A DNA stretch of 64,000 bases from Bacteroides sp. GM023 (GTDB lineage: Bacteria; Bacteroidota; Bacteroidia; Bacteroidales; Bacteroidaceae), in the NCBI RefSeq assembly GCF_014750685.1, contig NZ_JAAXGE010000001.1:124001-188000 (forward strand), written 5' to 3'. The position numbers were made by a program, and so were the translations under genes. Below are positions 1 to 9,517 of the stretch, one piece after another. Every line of letters starts with the position of its first letter. Within the stretch, counting starts at the first letter, position 1. The notes under the pieces were generated by a model, which saw only the letters and a program-made list of their open reading frames with translations, was not told where the DNA came from and did no database searches.

Positions 1-985
1 GGTCGTACATGTTACGGCTGGCTACGGCGTCTACGCAACCTTCCATGTAGAAGTATTGGTAACGCATCTGATTGCACCATACATCGGCACTCTCCACCAT
101 GATGTAAATGTCGTAACCGGTAGCTTTTTTCACAGCTTCGCGGATGCCGTCATACATGGCTTTGGCGTCTTGCGCATAGATTTCGCCCGTCTTGTTTTTG
201 ATGTAAACCATCGGTCGTGTGCCGCCTACTTTATAGTAGCGCTCGTCTGAGAAGTAACAACCTATTTTGCTGAAGAAGTTGTTCAGCAGTTCCTGGCGTG
301 TATAGGTGACGCCGTCATAGGTTCTTCCGGTAGCCGTCTCGATGCAGTTGCTTGAAGACAGGGTAGGAGACATATCAACGATGTTGTTCCAGTTGATAGC
401 AGCCACGATTTTCATCGTTTTCAGGTCTACGAAGTCTACTCCCGGTTGTCCCAGGTGTGGCATCGGCAGGCGTTTGCCCCCTCTGCCTGAACGTCCCAGC
501 ATCATGGTTATAAACAGTGAATCTCCCTGGTTGATTTCTGTGCCGGGGCCTTTGCCCAAGTCTACGCCCGCTTCGGGGAGAATCATAAAGTTCGCTCCCG
601 CTTCGATGCAGTCGTCTACGTGTTGCTGCACCATCGGAATCATGCGATAACTCTGGCTTCCTGCGTCCGGTTGCAGGAAACTTTCTTGCTGTGATGCGGG
701 CATTACCTGCGGTGTCAGGTTGTTATAGTCGTTCTTCGCGCTCAGTTCCGCGTCGGTCAGTGTCAGGAGTTCCCAACGGGTGAAGTTAGCATCACCGTTC
801 GGTCTGCTGGCTATGTCGGTTCCTTTGTTGTAGAAGATACCTACCTGATAATCTTCGGTGACAGGAATTTCCGGAATTTCGTAATTCAAGAAGTAGTCGT
901 CGATGCTCGGACCTTCTTCTTTGTCGCATGCCGCAAGAAGTAGCAAAGCTGCGGAGCATCCGGTAATGTATTTCATTAGTTTCAT
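1..985 (-). CDS. Partial surface lipoprotein of the PUL, possibly a GH99/GH71-like barrel protein
   Basis: The gene begins at 985 and runs off the left edge, leaving about 328 residues. It starts with a short hydrophobic segment and lipobox LLAAC. Acidic residues follow the cysteine (CDKEEG), the pattern that sends Bacteroides lipoproteins to the cell surface. The body alternates strand-like and helix-like blocks (VGIFYNKGTD, HVDDCIEAGANFMILP, RPMVYIKN, DVYIMVESADVW), which recalls the TIM barrel of GH99/GH71-like proteins. I see no diagnostic catalytic motif, so that family call is weak. It follows SusD by 22 bp on the same strand, the usual place for a surface glycan-binding or endo-acting protein. 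It is probably the third gene of the susC operon. Alternative: a SusE-like binding protein. Confidence 0.6.
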   Translation of the reverse strand, partial: MKLMKYITGCSAALLLLAACDKEEGPSIDDYFLNYEIPEIPVTEDYQVGIFYNKGTDIASRPNGDANFTRWELLTLTDAELSAKNDYNNLTPQVMPASQQESFLQPDAGSQSYRMIPMVQQHVDDCIEAGANFMILPEAGVDLGKGPGTEINQGDSLFITMMLGRSGRGGKRLPMPHLGQPGVDFVDLKTMKIVAAINWNNIVDMSPTLSSSNCIETATGRTYDGVTYTRQELLNNFFSKIGCYFSDERYYKVGGTRPMVYIKNKTGEIYAQDAKAMYDGIREAVKKATGYDIYIMVESADVWCNQMRYQYFYMEGCVDAVASRNMYD

Positions 986-1007
986 AACTGTCTATCTGTT
1001 TATTATA

Positions 1008-2996
1008 TTATTTTTTATCTTCTATGCGCACAAACTTGATACTTGCTTCCAGGCGTGCTTCTCCTTCCAGGGAAATGTATTCCGGATAGTCTGACAGTAC
1101 ATTGTCTACAAACTCTTCGATAGTGTCGCCATACCAACGGGCTACCATTTCATTGTTGTACATCAACTGACCGCCTTTCCAACGCTCGTACAGACCTTCC
1201 TGGTTGTACGTTCCGCCAATGCCAAGCGGGGTGAAGAAGTTGTCGTTATAGTTGCCGTCTGAACGGGGTGTCAGTGAAGTGGATTGCAACATGCGGCAGG
1301 CTTCACGGTAATAGTTCATGTTCCAGTTGCGTTCGTCCGTAGGATATTGCAGACGTTCGGGAACAGGGTCGAACTGGTTGGCACCGTAGGTTCCGTAGTT
1401 GTTCGGAGTTCCGTTGTAGAAAATAGGAGGATATTGCATCACACGTGTTCTGCGTTCCAGTGTCCATCCGGCGAATCCGTTGAAGTAGTCGGCGATGTAA
1501 CGTTGCTTCCACACTTGTTCCAAGTTGTTCTTGTAACCGCCTTTTCCGTTGATATCGGCTTTGTAGAAGGCACGGTAGTCACGACAGCCCAGTCCGTTAG
1601 TATTCCATTTGATACCATTACGTTGGATGTAGTCGGTTATTCCGGCAGTCACACTGTACTCGTTCATGGAAGCAGTGATACCATTGTAGTAGTACTGCTC
1701 GGCACTTTGCGGCAATGCTATGTTCAAACCCCATTCGTCTTTACGTAATTGGATTTCGGAGAGCATGAAGTTTACGTCCGCCCATGTCAGTAGTTTCACC
1801 TGAGCGTCCTGCTTGATGAAATCACGCTGAATCAAAGCGTATGTATAGCCTTCGATACTAACGGAAGCGGTGGAATAAAGACTTTGAAGGTTGTTGTTGT
1901 GTTCATCCTTGCCCACAATCCATCCGGTAGGCGTCTGTTTCAGTTCGAAGCGTGGCAGGAAAGGTATTCTGTATGATACCTGGATGTATTTCTCCTCTGC
2001 TGTCGACCACAGGGAATCTCTTACCACGGCGCGGTAGTCACCACTCTCATTGTTGCGTGAAGGTTGTGCATATTTGCTCAAACGGGGATCTTTGTAAGAG
2101 CGCATATAGCAGAAGAAATATTCGTCCATTGCCGGGTAAGTCAGACCACCCATTTCTGTTTCCAGTTTCGTTCCGAGGTCAAATTCTTTCAGGATACGGT
2201 TGTAATATAAGGAAACGTCGGCATTGGGGTCGGTACCATAGCGTCCTGCTGCGTTGTCATTATTAGAGTTGAACAGGTAGTTGCGGTTGGTTTCGTTCAA
2301 TGCTTTTTCTATCTGCTCGCGTGCCATAGAGATGGCTTCGGGGCTTTTCTTCATGTTCATCATGCGGATAGCCACGTCCAGGCGCAGGGAGTTGGCAAAC
2401 TTACGCCATTTCTCGATGTCACTGTCACCACCGGCAGAAGGATAGAAAGGGTCTTTCAATATCTTCGCTCCGTTTGGGTCGAATGTTTCTACCGCCTGGT
2501 CCAGCCAACGGAGTATCTGCATATAGGCTTCGGCTTCGCTGTTGTAGTAATATACGTTTCCGTAAGTCTCCTTACAGGCTGAATCCAAAGGTACAGGACC
2601 CCATGTTCCGGTCAGTACGGAGTAGAGATAAGCCTTCCAGGTAGTCAGGATTGCCCAATAGTTTCCGTTGGTATCCTGGTCGTATTTCTCTTCCATAATA
2701 GCTACGTCACCCAGAACTTTCTTGTAGAAGTTATAGAACCGGTCGCCTACGTTGTCCGAACTCTGCGGGCTCGTCCATGACACTACGTAACGTGCCATAT
2801 AGGCGTAGTAGTTATAGTTCATTTCGGATAATACGTCCAGGGATTTGTAGATAGTACCCGGAAATATCTTTTGGATATCAACTTCATCCAAATATAGCTT
2901 GTTGGGGTTTTGGTTGACTGCGTCGAAACCATCCACGCAAGAGGTAGCTAGTCCCAATAAGGCTGCGGTGCATAGTGTATATAAGTACTTTTTCAT
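1008..2996 (-). CDS. SusD-like outer-membrane glycan-binding lipoprotein
   Basis: SusD/RagB family. The protein sits on the outer face of the outer membrane and works as the lid of the adjacent SusC transporter. The start is set at MKKYLYTL, two codons after a possible earlier ATG, because it opens a normal lipoprotein signal (lipobox LATSC). The mature protein begins CVDGFDAVNQNPN, then shows the helical body with a SusD-type block (WAILTTWKAYLYSVLTGTWG) and the C-terminal region rich in aromatic residues. At about 662 residues it is longer than the common 500-600. SusC lies 11 bp upstream, so the two are co-transcribed. Substrate cannot be read from the sequence. Confidence 0.93.
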   Translation of the reverse strand: MKKYLYTLCTAALLGLATSCVDGFDAVNQNPNKLYLDEVDIQKIFPGTIYKSLDVLSEMNYNYYAYMARYVVSWTSPQSSDNVGDRFYNFYKKVLGDVAIMEEKYDQDTNGNYWAILTTWKAYLYSVLTGTWGPVPLDSACKETYGNVYYYNSEAEAYMQILRWLDQAVETFDPNGAKILKDPFYPSAGGDSDIEKWRKFANSLRLDVAIRMMNMKKSPEAISMAREQIEKALNETNRNYLFNSNNDNAAGRYGTDPNADVSLYYNRILKEFDLGTKLETEMGGLTYPAMDEYFFCYMRSYKDPRLSKYAQPSRNNESGDYRAVVRDSLWSTAEEKYIQVSYRIPFLPRFELKQTPTGWIVGKDEHNNNLQSLYSTASVSIEGYTYALIQRDFIKQDAQVKLLTWADVNFMLSEIQLRKDEWGLNIALPQSAEQYYYNGITASMNEYSVTAGITDYIQRNGIKWNTNGLGCRDYRAFYKADINGKGGYKNNLEQVWKQRYIADYFNGFAGWTLERRTRVMQYPPIFYNGTPNNYGTYGANQFDPVPERLQYPTDERNWNMNYYREACRMLQSTSLTPRSDGNYNDNFFTPLGIGGTYNQEGLYERWKGGQLMYNNEMVARWYGDTIEEFVDNVLSDYPEYISLEGEARLEASIKFVRIEDKK

Positions 2997-3007
2997 CGTC
3001 ATCGCTG

Positions 3008-6000
3008 TTAAAAAGTTATTTTAAAATCGAAACCGTAACTGGAAGTAGGCAGGTTAAAGCCTCGTTCCAAACCTTGTTGGATTCCCATGGATGAAGTAGC
3101 TTCCGGGTCAATCCCTTTCGGCGTTTTCTGATGAAGGATGGCTACGTTTCTACCTACGGCCGAAACTCTCATGGATTGTATGAAACCAATCTTTCTCAAC
3201 CAGTTCTTGGGGATATTGTATCCTAAAGAGATTTCTTTCAGTTTCACGTAAGAAGCGTCGTACAGGTAGAGTTCACCGTTCTTGCCACTGTCATTAGTCC
3301 AATAGTCGATAGGCTTAATCCATGCCTGGCAAGGTTGTCCCGCCAGTCCCGGTACGGAACTGTCATAAACGGCTCCGGGTACGTTCATTCCTTTCGGGCG
3401 GGAAGCATCCATATAGATGTTGCTCTTGCCGTTCGGTACATATTTAGGGTCCAGGATGCCGAGATAGCCGGTCTGGTCACCTTCATTCAGAATCAAGTCA
3501 GAGAACAGGTGTTCGGTACGTCCGCCCATTGACATGATGGATTGTGCGTTTCTGGAAGACTGGAAAGCCGTTTCCGACCATACGTGTCCACCCATACGAA
3601 TATCGAACATAGCAGAGAATGAAAGGTCTTTCCAACGAAGTGAAGTACGGATACTGCCTGTCCATTTCGGTTCTACGCTGGCGAGGAATTTGGCTTCTCC
3701 TGAGAGGGGACGGCCGTTGGCTCCTACCAATACTTGTCCTTCGTCATTGGTCTTCCACGGTTCGCGGCAGTAGAGACTTACCAGCGGTTCACCTTTCACG
3801 ATACGCAGTTCCACGCTGTTTTGTACGGTAGTCAACGTCATGTAGTCCATACCGTTTGCCAGCGATACAACTTCCGAGTTGTTTTTCGCCCAGTTGAGGT
3901 CTACTTTCCATTCCCAGTCCTTGTTCTTGAAAGGAACGACTCCCAGTGTTACTTCATATCCCCAGTTCTTTACTTCACCGGCGTTGAACAAGGCTTCTCC
4001 ATAACCGCTTACACCATTGATAGTGGAAGTCAGGATTTGGTTCTTGGTGTTCTTATTATAATAGGTGAAGCTCAAAGAAGCGCGGTCTTTCAGGAAACGA
4101 AGGTCAAGACCTGTCTCGAAAGAGGTGGTACTTTCCGGTTTCAATGTATTGGTTTTCCGTTTGTTTTCACTTTCAAACCAAGCCATATCGCCCAAGTAAG
4201 AAGTATTGTAGCTGAATCCGTTCAGTAACTGGTCGAAGCCGGTATCGTTACCTACCTTTGCGTAAGAACCACGAACTTTGGCATAGGATAACCAATCTTT
4301 GGGAATACTCTTCACCAACTCTGTCAGTACGAAGCTGACACCGTAGGAAGAATAGAAATAAGAACGGTTGTCGGAAGGCAGGGCAGACGACCAGTCGTTA
4401 CGTCCGGTTACGTCTACATAGATAAATTCCTTATAACCTACGCTGGCAGTTCCATAGACTGCTTGCTTTTGCTTCGCGTTATATTCCGGCCATGATTTGA
4501 TAGTAGCGCCGTTGTTGGTCAGAGAGACAAAGTCCGAAGTAGCCAGCGTTCCGGCTTCCGAGTTTTGTTTCTTGAACAGGAAGTCTTGAAAATTGGTACC
4601 CACACTGGCAGATACGTTGAAGTCTTTCCAAGTCTTGTTGTAAGAAAGCATGGCTTCGTAAGTATAGTTACGCGCTTTCTCTGTGAATTCTTTATAGAAT
4701 CCGTCGGCATCCCCCGGTGTATACATATTGCGGAACTCATAGCCGTCTTTCATATTCATGTCGAGGGCGGCTTTCAGACGCAGTTTCAGGTCTTTGGTCA
4801 GTTTGTAGTTTACCGTAATGTCTGCCAGTATCCATTCTTTCTTGTCCTGGTTGGAGAGTTCGTTCAGCATCCATACCGGGCTTTTGAACTGGAGGGCGGT
4901 CGGTTTTCCGTTCTCGTCCTTCCAGGGATACATTTCCTGTATGGAAAGGTCACGGGGCATATCCATCAGTGTATAAATCGGGTTACGGTCCGAGTTGTTA
5001 CGGTAAGAGCGGTTCTTTACATTCTCATGGGTATAACGGCCGTTCAGGTCGATGTCCAGTGCCTTTGTCAGTTTCACGTTGGAACGCACGTTGAAAGCGT
5101 TACGGGTAAGGTTGTTCAGTCCTTCCAGTACGTCGTCGCTCCGCAGGTTGGTAAAACCGATACGGGTGGAGACATGCTCGGTGGCACGTTCGATAGAAAC
5201 ACTGTTCGTCCAGGAGTAAGCAGTCTGATACATAGAGGTGGTATTCGCCGGGGTGGGGACGTAGGATTTAAGTTCCCCGTTGCGGCCTACTACCTGGAAG
5301 CCTAACATGGGCATACCCCATGAACGGGAGTTGTCATAACCGCCCATGCGTTGGATACCGTAAGGCAGATTCGGGTCGTAGGGAACTTTGACGTCACCAT
5401 TGAATGAGTTTGCCTTGTTGTTCTCAAAACGGTTGATGTGTCCGCCACCATATATATTCTGATAGATGGGGTATTGGGAGAACTCTGTGAACTGTACGTT
5501 CGTGGAGTACGTGACACCCAGTCCGCTTCTCTGACCGGCTTTCTTGGTGGTAATCAGGATGGCGCCGTTGGCTGCGTCCGAACCGTAAAGGGCGGAAGCG
5601 TTGGCACCTTTCAGGACTACGATGTTTTCGATGTCGTCCGGGTTGATACTGTTGGCAGGGTTACCGTAGTCGATTTCACCGCCTGCCACATCATTAATAA
5701 TAGGTACACCGTCGATAACATAGAGTGGCTGGTTGTTACCGGAGATAGAGTTGGCACCACGGATACGTACAGTGGCCGAACCGGCGGCACCGTTGGAGAT
5801 AACCTGCAATCCCGCCACTTTACCTGCCAGCATGTTGACGAATCCGGCGTCCCGGTTTTCGGTCATGCTTTCTACATCCATCTTTTGGAAAGCGGTAGAA
5901 AGTGATTTTTCATCACGGCGCAAGTCCATGGCTGTTACTACTGTCTGCTCCAGCATGACAGCATCTTCTTCCAGGGTCACATTCAATATGTTCTTTCCTT

Positions 6001-6295
6001 TCACTACATTGAATGATTTGGTCTTGAAACCGATATAGGAGAATTTCAACACAGCACCGTTTTCAGGGACTTGGATAGAGTATTTACCATCAAGGTCGGT
6101 TATTACACCTTTTGTTCCGCCCACTATCACTACATTAGCACCGATAATAGGCTCACCTTGTGCATCAGTCACTGTTCCTTTTACCGCCCGGTTCTGTGCT
6201 TGCATTACCGAAACGCTGAACAGCATTAAAATTAAAATGAGACTTCTTTCATAGTATCTCATGTACTGAGAAAATCGTTGTTTCATGTTTTTCAT
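3008..6295 (-). CDS. SusC-like TonB-dependent outer-membrane transporter
   Basis: A SusC/RagA family beta-barrel that imports oligosaccharides with its SusD partner and TonB energy. Residues 1-33 form a signal peptide ending MQAQ. A carboxypeptidase-D-like regulatory domain follows (about 36-115, with GEPIIGANV and DLDGKYSI), then the TonB plug (about 120-250, with VRIRGANSISGNNQPLYVIDGVPI) and the barrel, ending in the aromatic SYGFDFKITF. The length of 1095 residues is normal. It is the first gene of the operon and lies downstream of a 438-bp gap that carries four 11-bp repeats and a -7 box. An internal ATG at 6286 is an alternative start. Confidence 0.95.
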   Translation of the reverse strand: MKNMKQRFSQYMRYYERSLILILMLFSVSVMQAQNRAVKGTVTDAQGEPIIGANVVIVGGTKGVITDLDGKYSIQVPENGAVLKFSYIGFKTKSFNVVKGKNILNVTLEEDAVMLEQTVVTAMDLRRDEKSLSTAFQKMDVESMTENRDAGFVNMLAGKVAGLQVISNGAAGSATVRIRGANSISGNNQPLYVIDGVPIINDVAGGEIDYGNPANSINPDDIENIVVLKGANASALYGSDAANGAILITTKKAGQRSGLGVTYSTNVQFTEFSQYPIYQNIYGGGHINRFENNKANSFNGDVKVPYDPNLPYGIQRMGGYDNSRSWGMPMLGFQVVGRNGELKSYVPTPANTTSMYQTAYSWTNSVSIERATEHVSTRIGFTNLRSDDVLEGLNNLTRNAFNVRSNVKLTKALDIDLNGRYTHENVKNRSYRNNSDRNPIYTLMDMPRDLSIQEMYPWKDENGKPTALQFKSPVWMLNELSNQDKKEWILADITVNYKLTKDLKLRLKAALDMNMKDGYEFRNMYTPGDADGFYKEFTEKARNYTYEAMLSYNKTWKDFNVSASVGTNFQDFLFKKQNSEAGTLATSDFVSLTNNGATIKSWPEYNAKQKQAVYGTASVGYKEFIYVDVTGRNDWSSALPSDNRSYFYSSYGVSFVLTELVKSIPKDWLSYAKVRGSYAKVGNDTGFDQLLNGFSYNTSYLGDMAWFESENKRKTNTLKPESTTSFETGLDLRFLKDRASLSFTYYNKNTKNQILTSTINGVSGYGEALFNAGEVKNWGYEVTLGVVPFKNKDWEWKVDLNWAKNNSEVVSLANGMDYMTLTTVQNSVELRIVKGEPLVSLYCREPWKTNDEGQVLVGANGRPLSGEAKFLASVEPKWTGSIRTSLRWKDLSFSAMFDIRMGGHVWSETAFQSSRNAQSIMSMGGRTEHLFSDLILNEGDQTGYLGILDPKYVPNGKSNIYMDASRPKGMNVPGAVYDSSVPGLAGQPCQAWIKPIDYWTNDSGKNGELYLYDASYVKLKEISLGYNIPKNWLRKIGFIQSMRVSAVGRNVAILHQKTPKGIDPEATSSMGIQQGLERGFNLPTSSYGFDFKITF

Positions 6296-6437
6296 GAATT
6301 TATTTATGAATAATCACTAAATTAAGAATTAACCGGATGAGGAAGCTTGATTTAATTGTGGGCTTCATCATTCGAATCAGATTAAGGTGTTCTTTCTTCT
6401 TTCATAATATTGATATGTTTTTAAGATTAATTTTCAG

Positions 6438-6521
6438 CAAAAGAACTATGATCCAATAAAAAAAGAGGGGTGTTTGCGATTAATTGGGGATTAAAAAACA
6501 ATTAAATGTGAATTAAGTCTT
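6438..6521 (-). promoter_or_regulatory. susC promoter with four tandem 11-bp repeats
   Basis: Within the 438-bp gap 6296-6733, the plus strand carries (G/A)ATTAA at 6478, 6489, 6500 and 6511, exactly 11 bp apart. A -7-like box TTCTTTTG (consensus TAnnTTTG) reads toward susC at 6445-6438. The block TTTTTTAATC (6498-6489) is separated from the -7 box by 43 nt. The same block lies 43 nt from the -7 box in front of the GH2 and GH43 genes. Tandem 11-bp direct repeats are the known target type of SARP-family activators, and a SARP-like regulator is the next gene upstream. The assignment of that regulator is inference. Confidence 0.75.
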
Positions 6522-6645
6522 TTTTTTCTTATAATCATTCACGAATAACTGCATTTTCCTTGTATTGAATGAAAATAAAGCTATGAGCAATGAGAAATGT
6601 CGTCGGGATTATTCAGTTTTGTGGTGCGGAATATATAAAAAGGAA

Positions 6646-6698
6646 CTCCCCTTTCCCTAAATCTTGATATGTATATCGGTGGTTCAGGGAAAGGGGAG
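6646..6698 (-). terminator. Rho-independent-type terminator after the SARP-like regulator gene
   Basis: Perfect 13-bp inverted repeat, CTCCCCTTTCCCT at 6646-6658 and its complement at 6686-6698, around a 27-nt loop. On the minus strand it is followed by TTCCTTTTTATATA. It lies 36 bp past the stop of the regulator gene and separates it from the susC promoter. Confidence 0.75.
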
Positions 6699-6733
6699 GA
6701 GAGAAATTAATTCTGAATAACTTGTCGTCCGGG

Positions 6734-9319
6734 CTATAAATCGGCAAATGGGACTTTATAGCTTTCACCCATGGAGTCGTGATACTCTTTGCAGAACCGG
6801 TCGTACAGGTTTCGGGCAATGCCTTTTTTACCTTGTGCGGCCAGTACATTACATTTGGCTGCCAGTGCTTCTTCGTTAAGCGGGTCGTGCAGGAACATGA
6901 TGTCGGCAAGGCGGATAATCATATCCTGATGATTCCGTTTCATTTCAATATCCAGCAGGTTCTTCAGCAGGTCGATGGAATGACTGGAATAGGCATCCTT
7001 AAAGTCGTCCAGCCAATCAAGGATAGTGTTAGGCACTAAGGGACCGTATAGCAGCAGTTCCAGGATTCGATTCAGCAGTTCTTCGCTTTTCTCCTGCTCA
7101 AACTGTTTGGTACATGCAATCAGGGTATGGTAATCGCAGAAAACATTGGTTCCCCATTTGATGCGCAGGAAATTGTTTTCTATCATTACTTCCATGTCGC
7201 CGATGCTTTCCAGCAGCACCCGCAGCTTGCGCAGGTTTACGTTGCGGTTGTTACGGGCGGCGGTTTCTTCTTTTTCCGGCCATAGTATCTCCGTTGTTTT
7301 GGAAGCTAAGATGCCTTGTGGATTTTTCTCTGTATGGAGTATCAGAAGGATAAGCATATGTTTCAAACGGGGCGTAAAGTTGGAAGTGATGTCATTCCCG
7401 TCTTTATCACGTACGTTGAAACAACCTAATAAAGAAATGGATGCACGGCTACGGTCGTAATAGTTGATAGCTTCTGCGAAAACAGGCTCTGTGTCTTGCA
7501 TGATTTCTCTTTTTGGTGTACTCCTGGCTTCCGTCAGTTCCGGTTGTTTTTGAATGTTTCCGGTTGCTGCGTTGGCTGTCTTTTCCGCTGTCTTCTTTGA
7601 TGAAGATGCTTCTTTCTTTTTGCTGCTGCATTTGAAGCGGTAGAATATAAAGCCACATATGGCAAGCAATAATAAGATGCCGACGGCATAGATATACCAA
7701 TGGTTAGCAGTACCTTCTTCGGTCGTGGACTGCCGGATATCCATCTCGTTCACGAGCGGCATATTGATAGAGTAGATAGCAACATCATGTGTATGGTTGC
7801 TTAGTATCTTATCCAATACGAGGAACAGTTTCCCGTGTGACGGAGAAGTATATAGGCTGAAGTCACAGTCTTGATAAGTCGATTCATTATATATCGGTTT
7901 GGAGACTTCCGTGTAGACGGAATCTTTCATGGAAATCTTCCACAATACGCCTCCTTTATTTGTAGAGACGGCATAAAAAGTGCTGTCCGATGGTTCGAAA
8001 TACATGGATGAAGCCATAATCGTACCATCTGCTTTGGGCTTGTCTTTTTGCCAGACGATGCGTGATTGCTTGGTTTTCAGATTAATGGCGCATAAGCCCC
8101 AATAATAGTGGGTACTTAATTCCTGCTTGCCATACTTGTTTCCTCTACCGCCAAAGATATATAGTTCATCGCCTACTACGGCCATAGCTGCCGAGTAACG
8201 GGGATAGAGGGGACGTTCATATTCTATTTGTTCCATTTTGCCGGTGCCGGACTTCATCCGATAGAGGTCGTTACGGTATTGGTAGAAACCATAACCGCCG
8301 AAAAAGTAGAATGAAGAATCAGCCGGATTGAATGCCCTGGCATGATTATAGTTGGAAGCTTCTTCCGTATTGCGTATCTCATTACTCCATTTATCCGTAT
8401 CGAATGAAAAACCGGAAGTCGTGCCCTTCTTCGGATAATAAGATACTAATTGGTTGCTTAAAGTATCGTATATAAGGTGGTTGGGAGATTCGACAGCCGG
8501 GTAACCGCCGCGTATGGTTATTTCTTTTTGTAAGACTCCGTTTTCGTCTAATATATCAATCGACCGGGAATTAACTAAGTAGAATAAGGCTTCACGAACG
8601 TTGAAAGCTATATCCAGTTTTCCCGGAATTTTAGCCTGATGGATAAGTTTCCACTCGATATGATTGTCAATCAACCATAAAGGATAGACTGCGCGTGCCA
8701 CGGCTCCTTCTATTTCATCATAACACACACTGTCATTGTGTTTCCACAATTTCCATTCGCGTGTCTGTTTCCCATCTTGTGTGATGGTTATATTTCTCAG
8801 GTCGATAGGAGCCACGTCCGCAAGGTATTGTTGCATTTGCCCGAATGAAGCCGTAACGCTTTTCACTCCTTGCAGGGGAGCCATGGCAGATATTTTCTTG
8901 TTATCGTAATCTACTTCGATAACGTTATCTTTCAGGCGTAGATGCAAAGAGACATCAAGCCATTTTTCACGTTCTATGGGGCTGTTTATGTTTACGATTC
9001 CTTCATTGAGCACCAATGCCGGAAAATGTCTTTCTTCACCCGCGACGAATGAAAAACGGATAAACTGGTTCGTATTTGTATGCAGATGGAGAATGGAGCC
9101 AAAGTCGGGTTCGTTGGCACGTACATACATTTGAAATGAAATGGTGAAGTCGTTTTTTATAGAGAGAGGTTGGTTATCATTTAAATACAGGGTAGTTCTC
9201 TCCACTCCCGGTACTGTATGGGATTTGAGAGAAAGTCCATAATCATACAAAGAAGATGCGTCCACTTTACCTACCGTGCAAAGCAGGACAAAGAGCAAAA
9301 TTTGCAGTTGGTATTTCAT
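6734..9319 (-). CDS. Membrane-spanning Kelch-SARP transcription regulator
   Basis: Predicted one-component regulator that senses outside the inner membrane and binds DNA inside. The start is set at MKYQLQ (9319) because a -7 box (9338-9345) overlaps the earlier in-frame ATG at 9340. The order is: signal peptide 1-22, a lectin-like beta region (about 25-190), Kelch-like repeats (about 210-520, with FYFFGGYGFYQYRNDLY and ELYIFGGRGNK), one membrane segment (about 540-561), a basic and Lys-rich linker, an OmpR/SARP-type winged helix (about 620-715) and a helical repeat region like the BTAD domain of SARPs (to residue 861). No kinase or receiver domain is visible. It lies between susC and the GH92 gene on the same strand, and is likely the regulator of this PUL. 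Confidence 0.8.
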   Translation of the reverse strand: MKYQLQILLFVLLCTVGKVDASSLYDYGLSLKSHTVPGVERTTLYLNDNQPLSIKNDFTISFQMYVRANEPDFGSILHLHTNTNQFIRFSFVAGEERHFPALVLNEGIVNINSPIEREKWLDVSLHLRLKDNVIEVDYDNKKISAMAPLQGVKSVTASFGQMQQYLADVAPIDLRNITITQDGKQTREWKLWKHNDSVCYDEIEGAVARAVYPLWLIDNHIEWKLIHQAKIPGKLDIAFNVREALFYLVNSRSIDILDENGVLQKEITIRGGYPAVESPNHLIYDTLSNQLVSYYPKKGTTSGFSFDTDKWSNEIRNTEEASNYNHARAFNPADSSFYFFGGYGFYQYRNDLYRMKSGTGKMEQIEYERPLYPRYSAAMAVVGDELYIFGGRGNKYGKQELSTHYYWGLCAINLKTKQSRIVWQKDKPKADGTIMASSMYFEPSDSTFYAVSTNKGGVLWKISMKDSVYTEVSKPIYNESTYQDCDFSLYTSPSHGKLFLVLDKILSNHTHDVAIYSINMPLVNEMDIRQSTTEEGTANHWYIYAVGILLLLAICGFIFYRFKCSSKKKEASSSKKTAEKTANAATGNIQKQPELTEARSTPKREIMQDTEPVFAEAINYYDRSRASISLLGCFNVRDKDGNDITSNFTPRLKHMLILLILHTEKNPQGILASKTTEILWPEKEETAARNNRNVNLRKLRVLLESIGDMEVMIENNFLRIKWGTNVFCDYHTLIACTKQFEQEKSEELLNRILELLLYGPLVPNTILDWLDDFKDAYSSHSIDLLKNLLDIEMKRNHQDMIIRLADIMFLHDPLNEEALAAKCNVLAAQGKKGIARNLYDRFCKEYHDSMGESYKVPFADL

Positions 9320-9337
9320 AGTACTCTGTTTATAGTG

Positions 9338-9345
9338 CAAAAATA
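9338..9345 (-). promoter_or_regulatory. -7 box of the Kelch-SARP regulator gene, with a possible operator upstream
   Basis: TATTTTTG on the minus strand matches TAnnTTTG and would start transcription about 12 nt before the ATG at 9319. Further upstream ATACCCAA (9362-9369) and TTGGGTAT (9412-9419) form an inverted pair that could be an operator. The operator idea is inference. Confidence 0.5.
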
Positions 9346-9442
9346 CAAAAAACTGTATGATATACCCAAGAAATGGGAGTTATTTATAAAGGCAATACTT
9401 TGAAACGGGCATTGGGTATGACTATCATACGTTTTATGAAAA

Positions 9443-9501
9443 ATGAAGATGTCTCAAAATAGAATGTAGGAAATGAAAATTCTATTTTGCGGCATCTTCA
9501 T
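9443..9501 (-). terminator. Terminator hairpin after the GH92 gene
   Basis: Long inverted repeat: ATGAAGATG (9443-9451) plus CAAAATAGAAT (9455-9465) pair with ATTCTATTTTG (9479-9489) plus CATCTTCAT (9493-9501), interrupted only by a 3x3 mismatch. It lies just past the GH92 stop and ahead of the regulator promoter. There is no long U tract, so termination strength is uncertain. Confidence 0.65.
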
Positions 9502-9517
9502 ATAAACCGTCCGGAGT

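Noticed and set aside
4565..5305. 246-codon open frame opposite susC
   Set aside because: Antisense shadow; no start context and no recognisable protein features.
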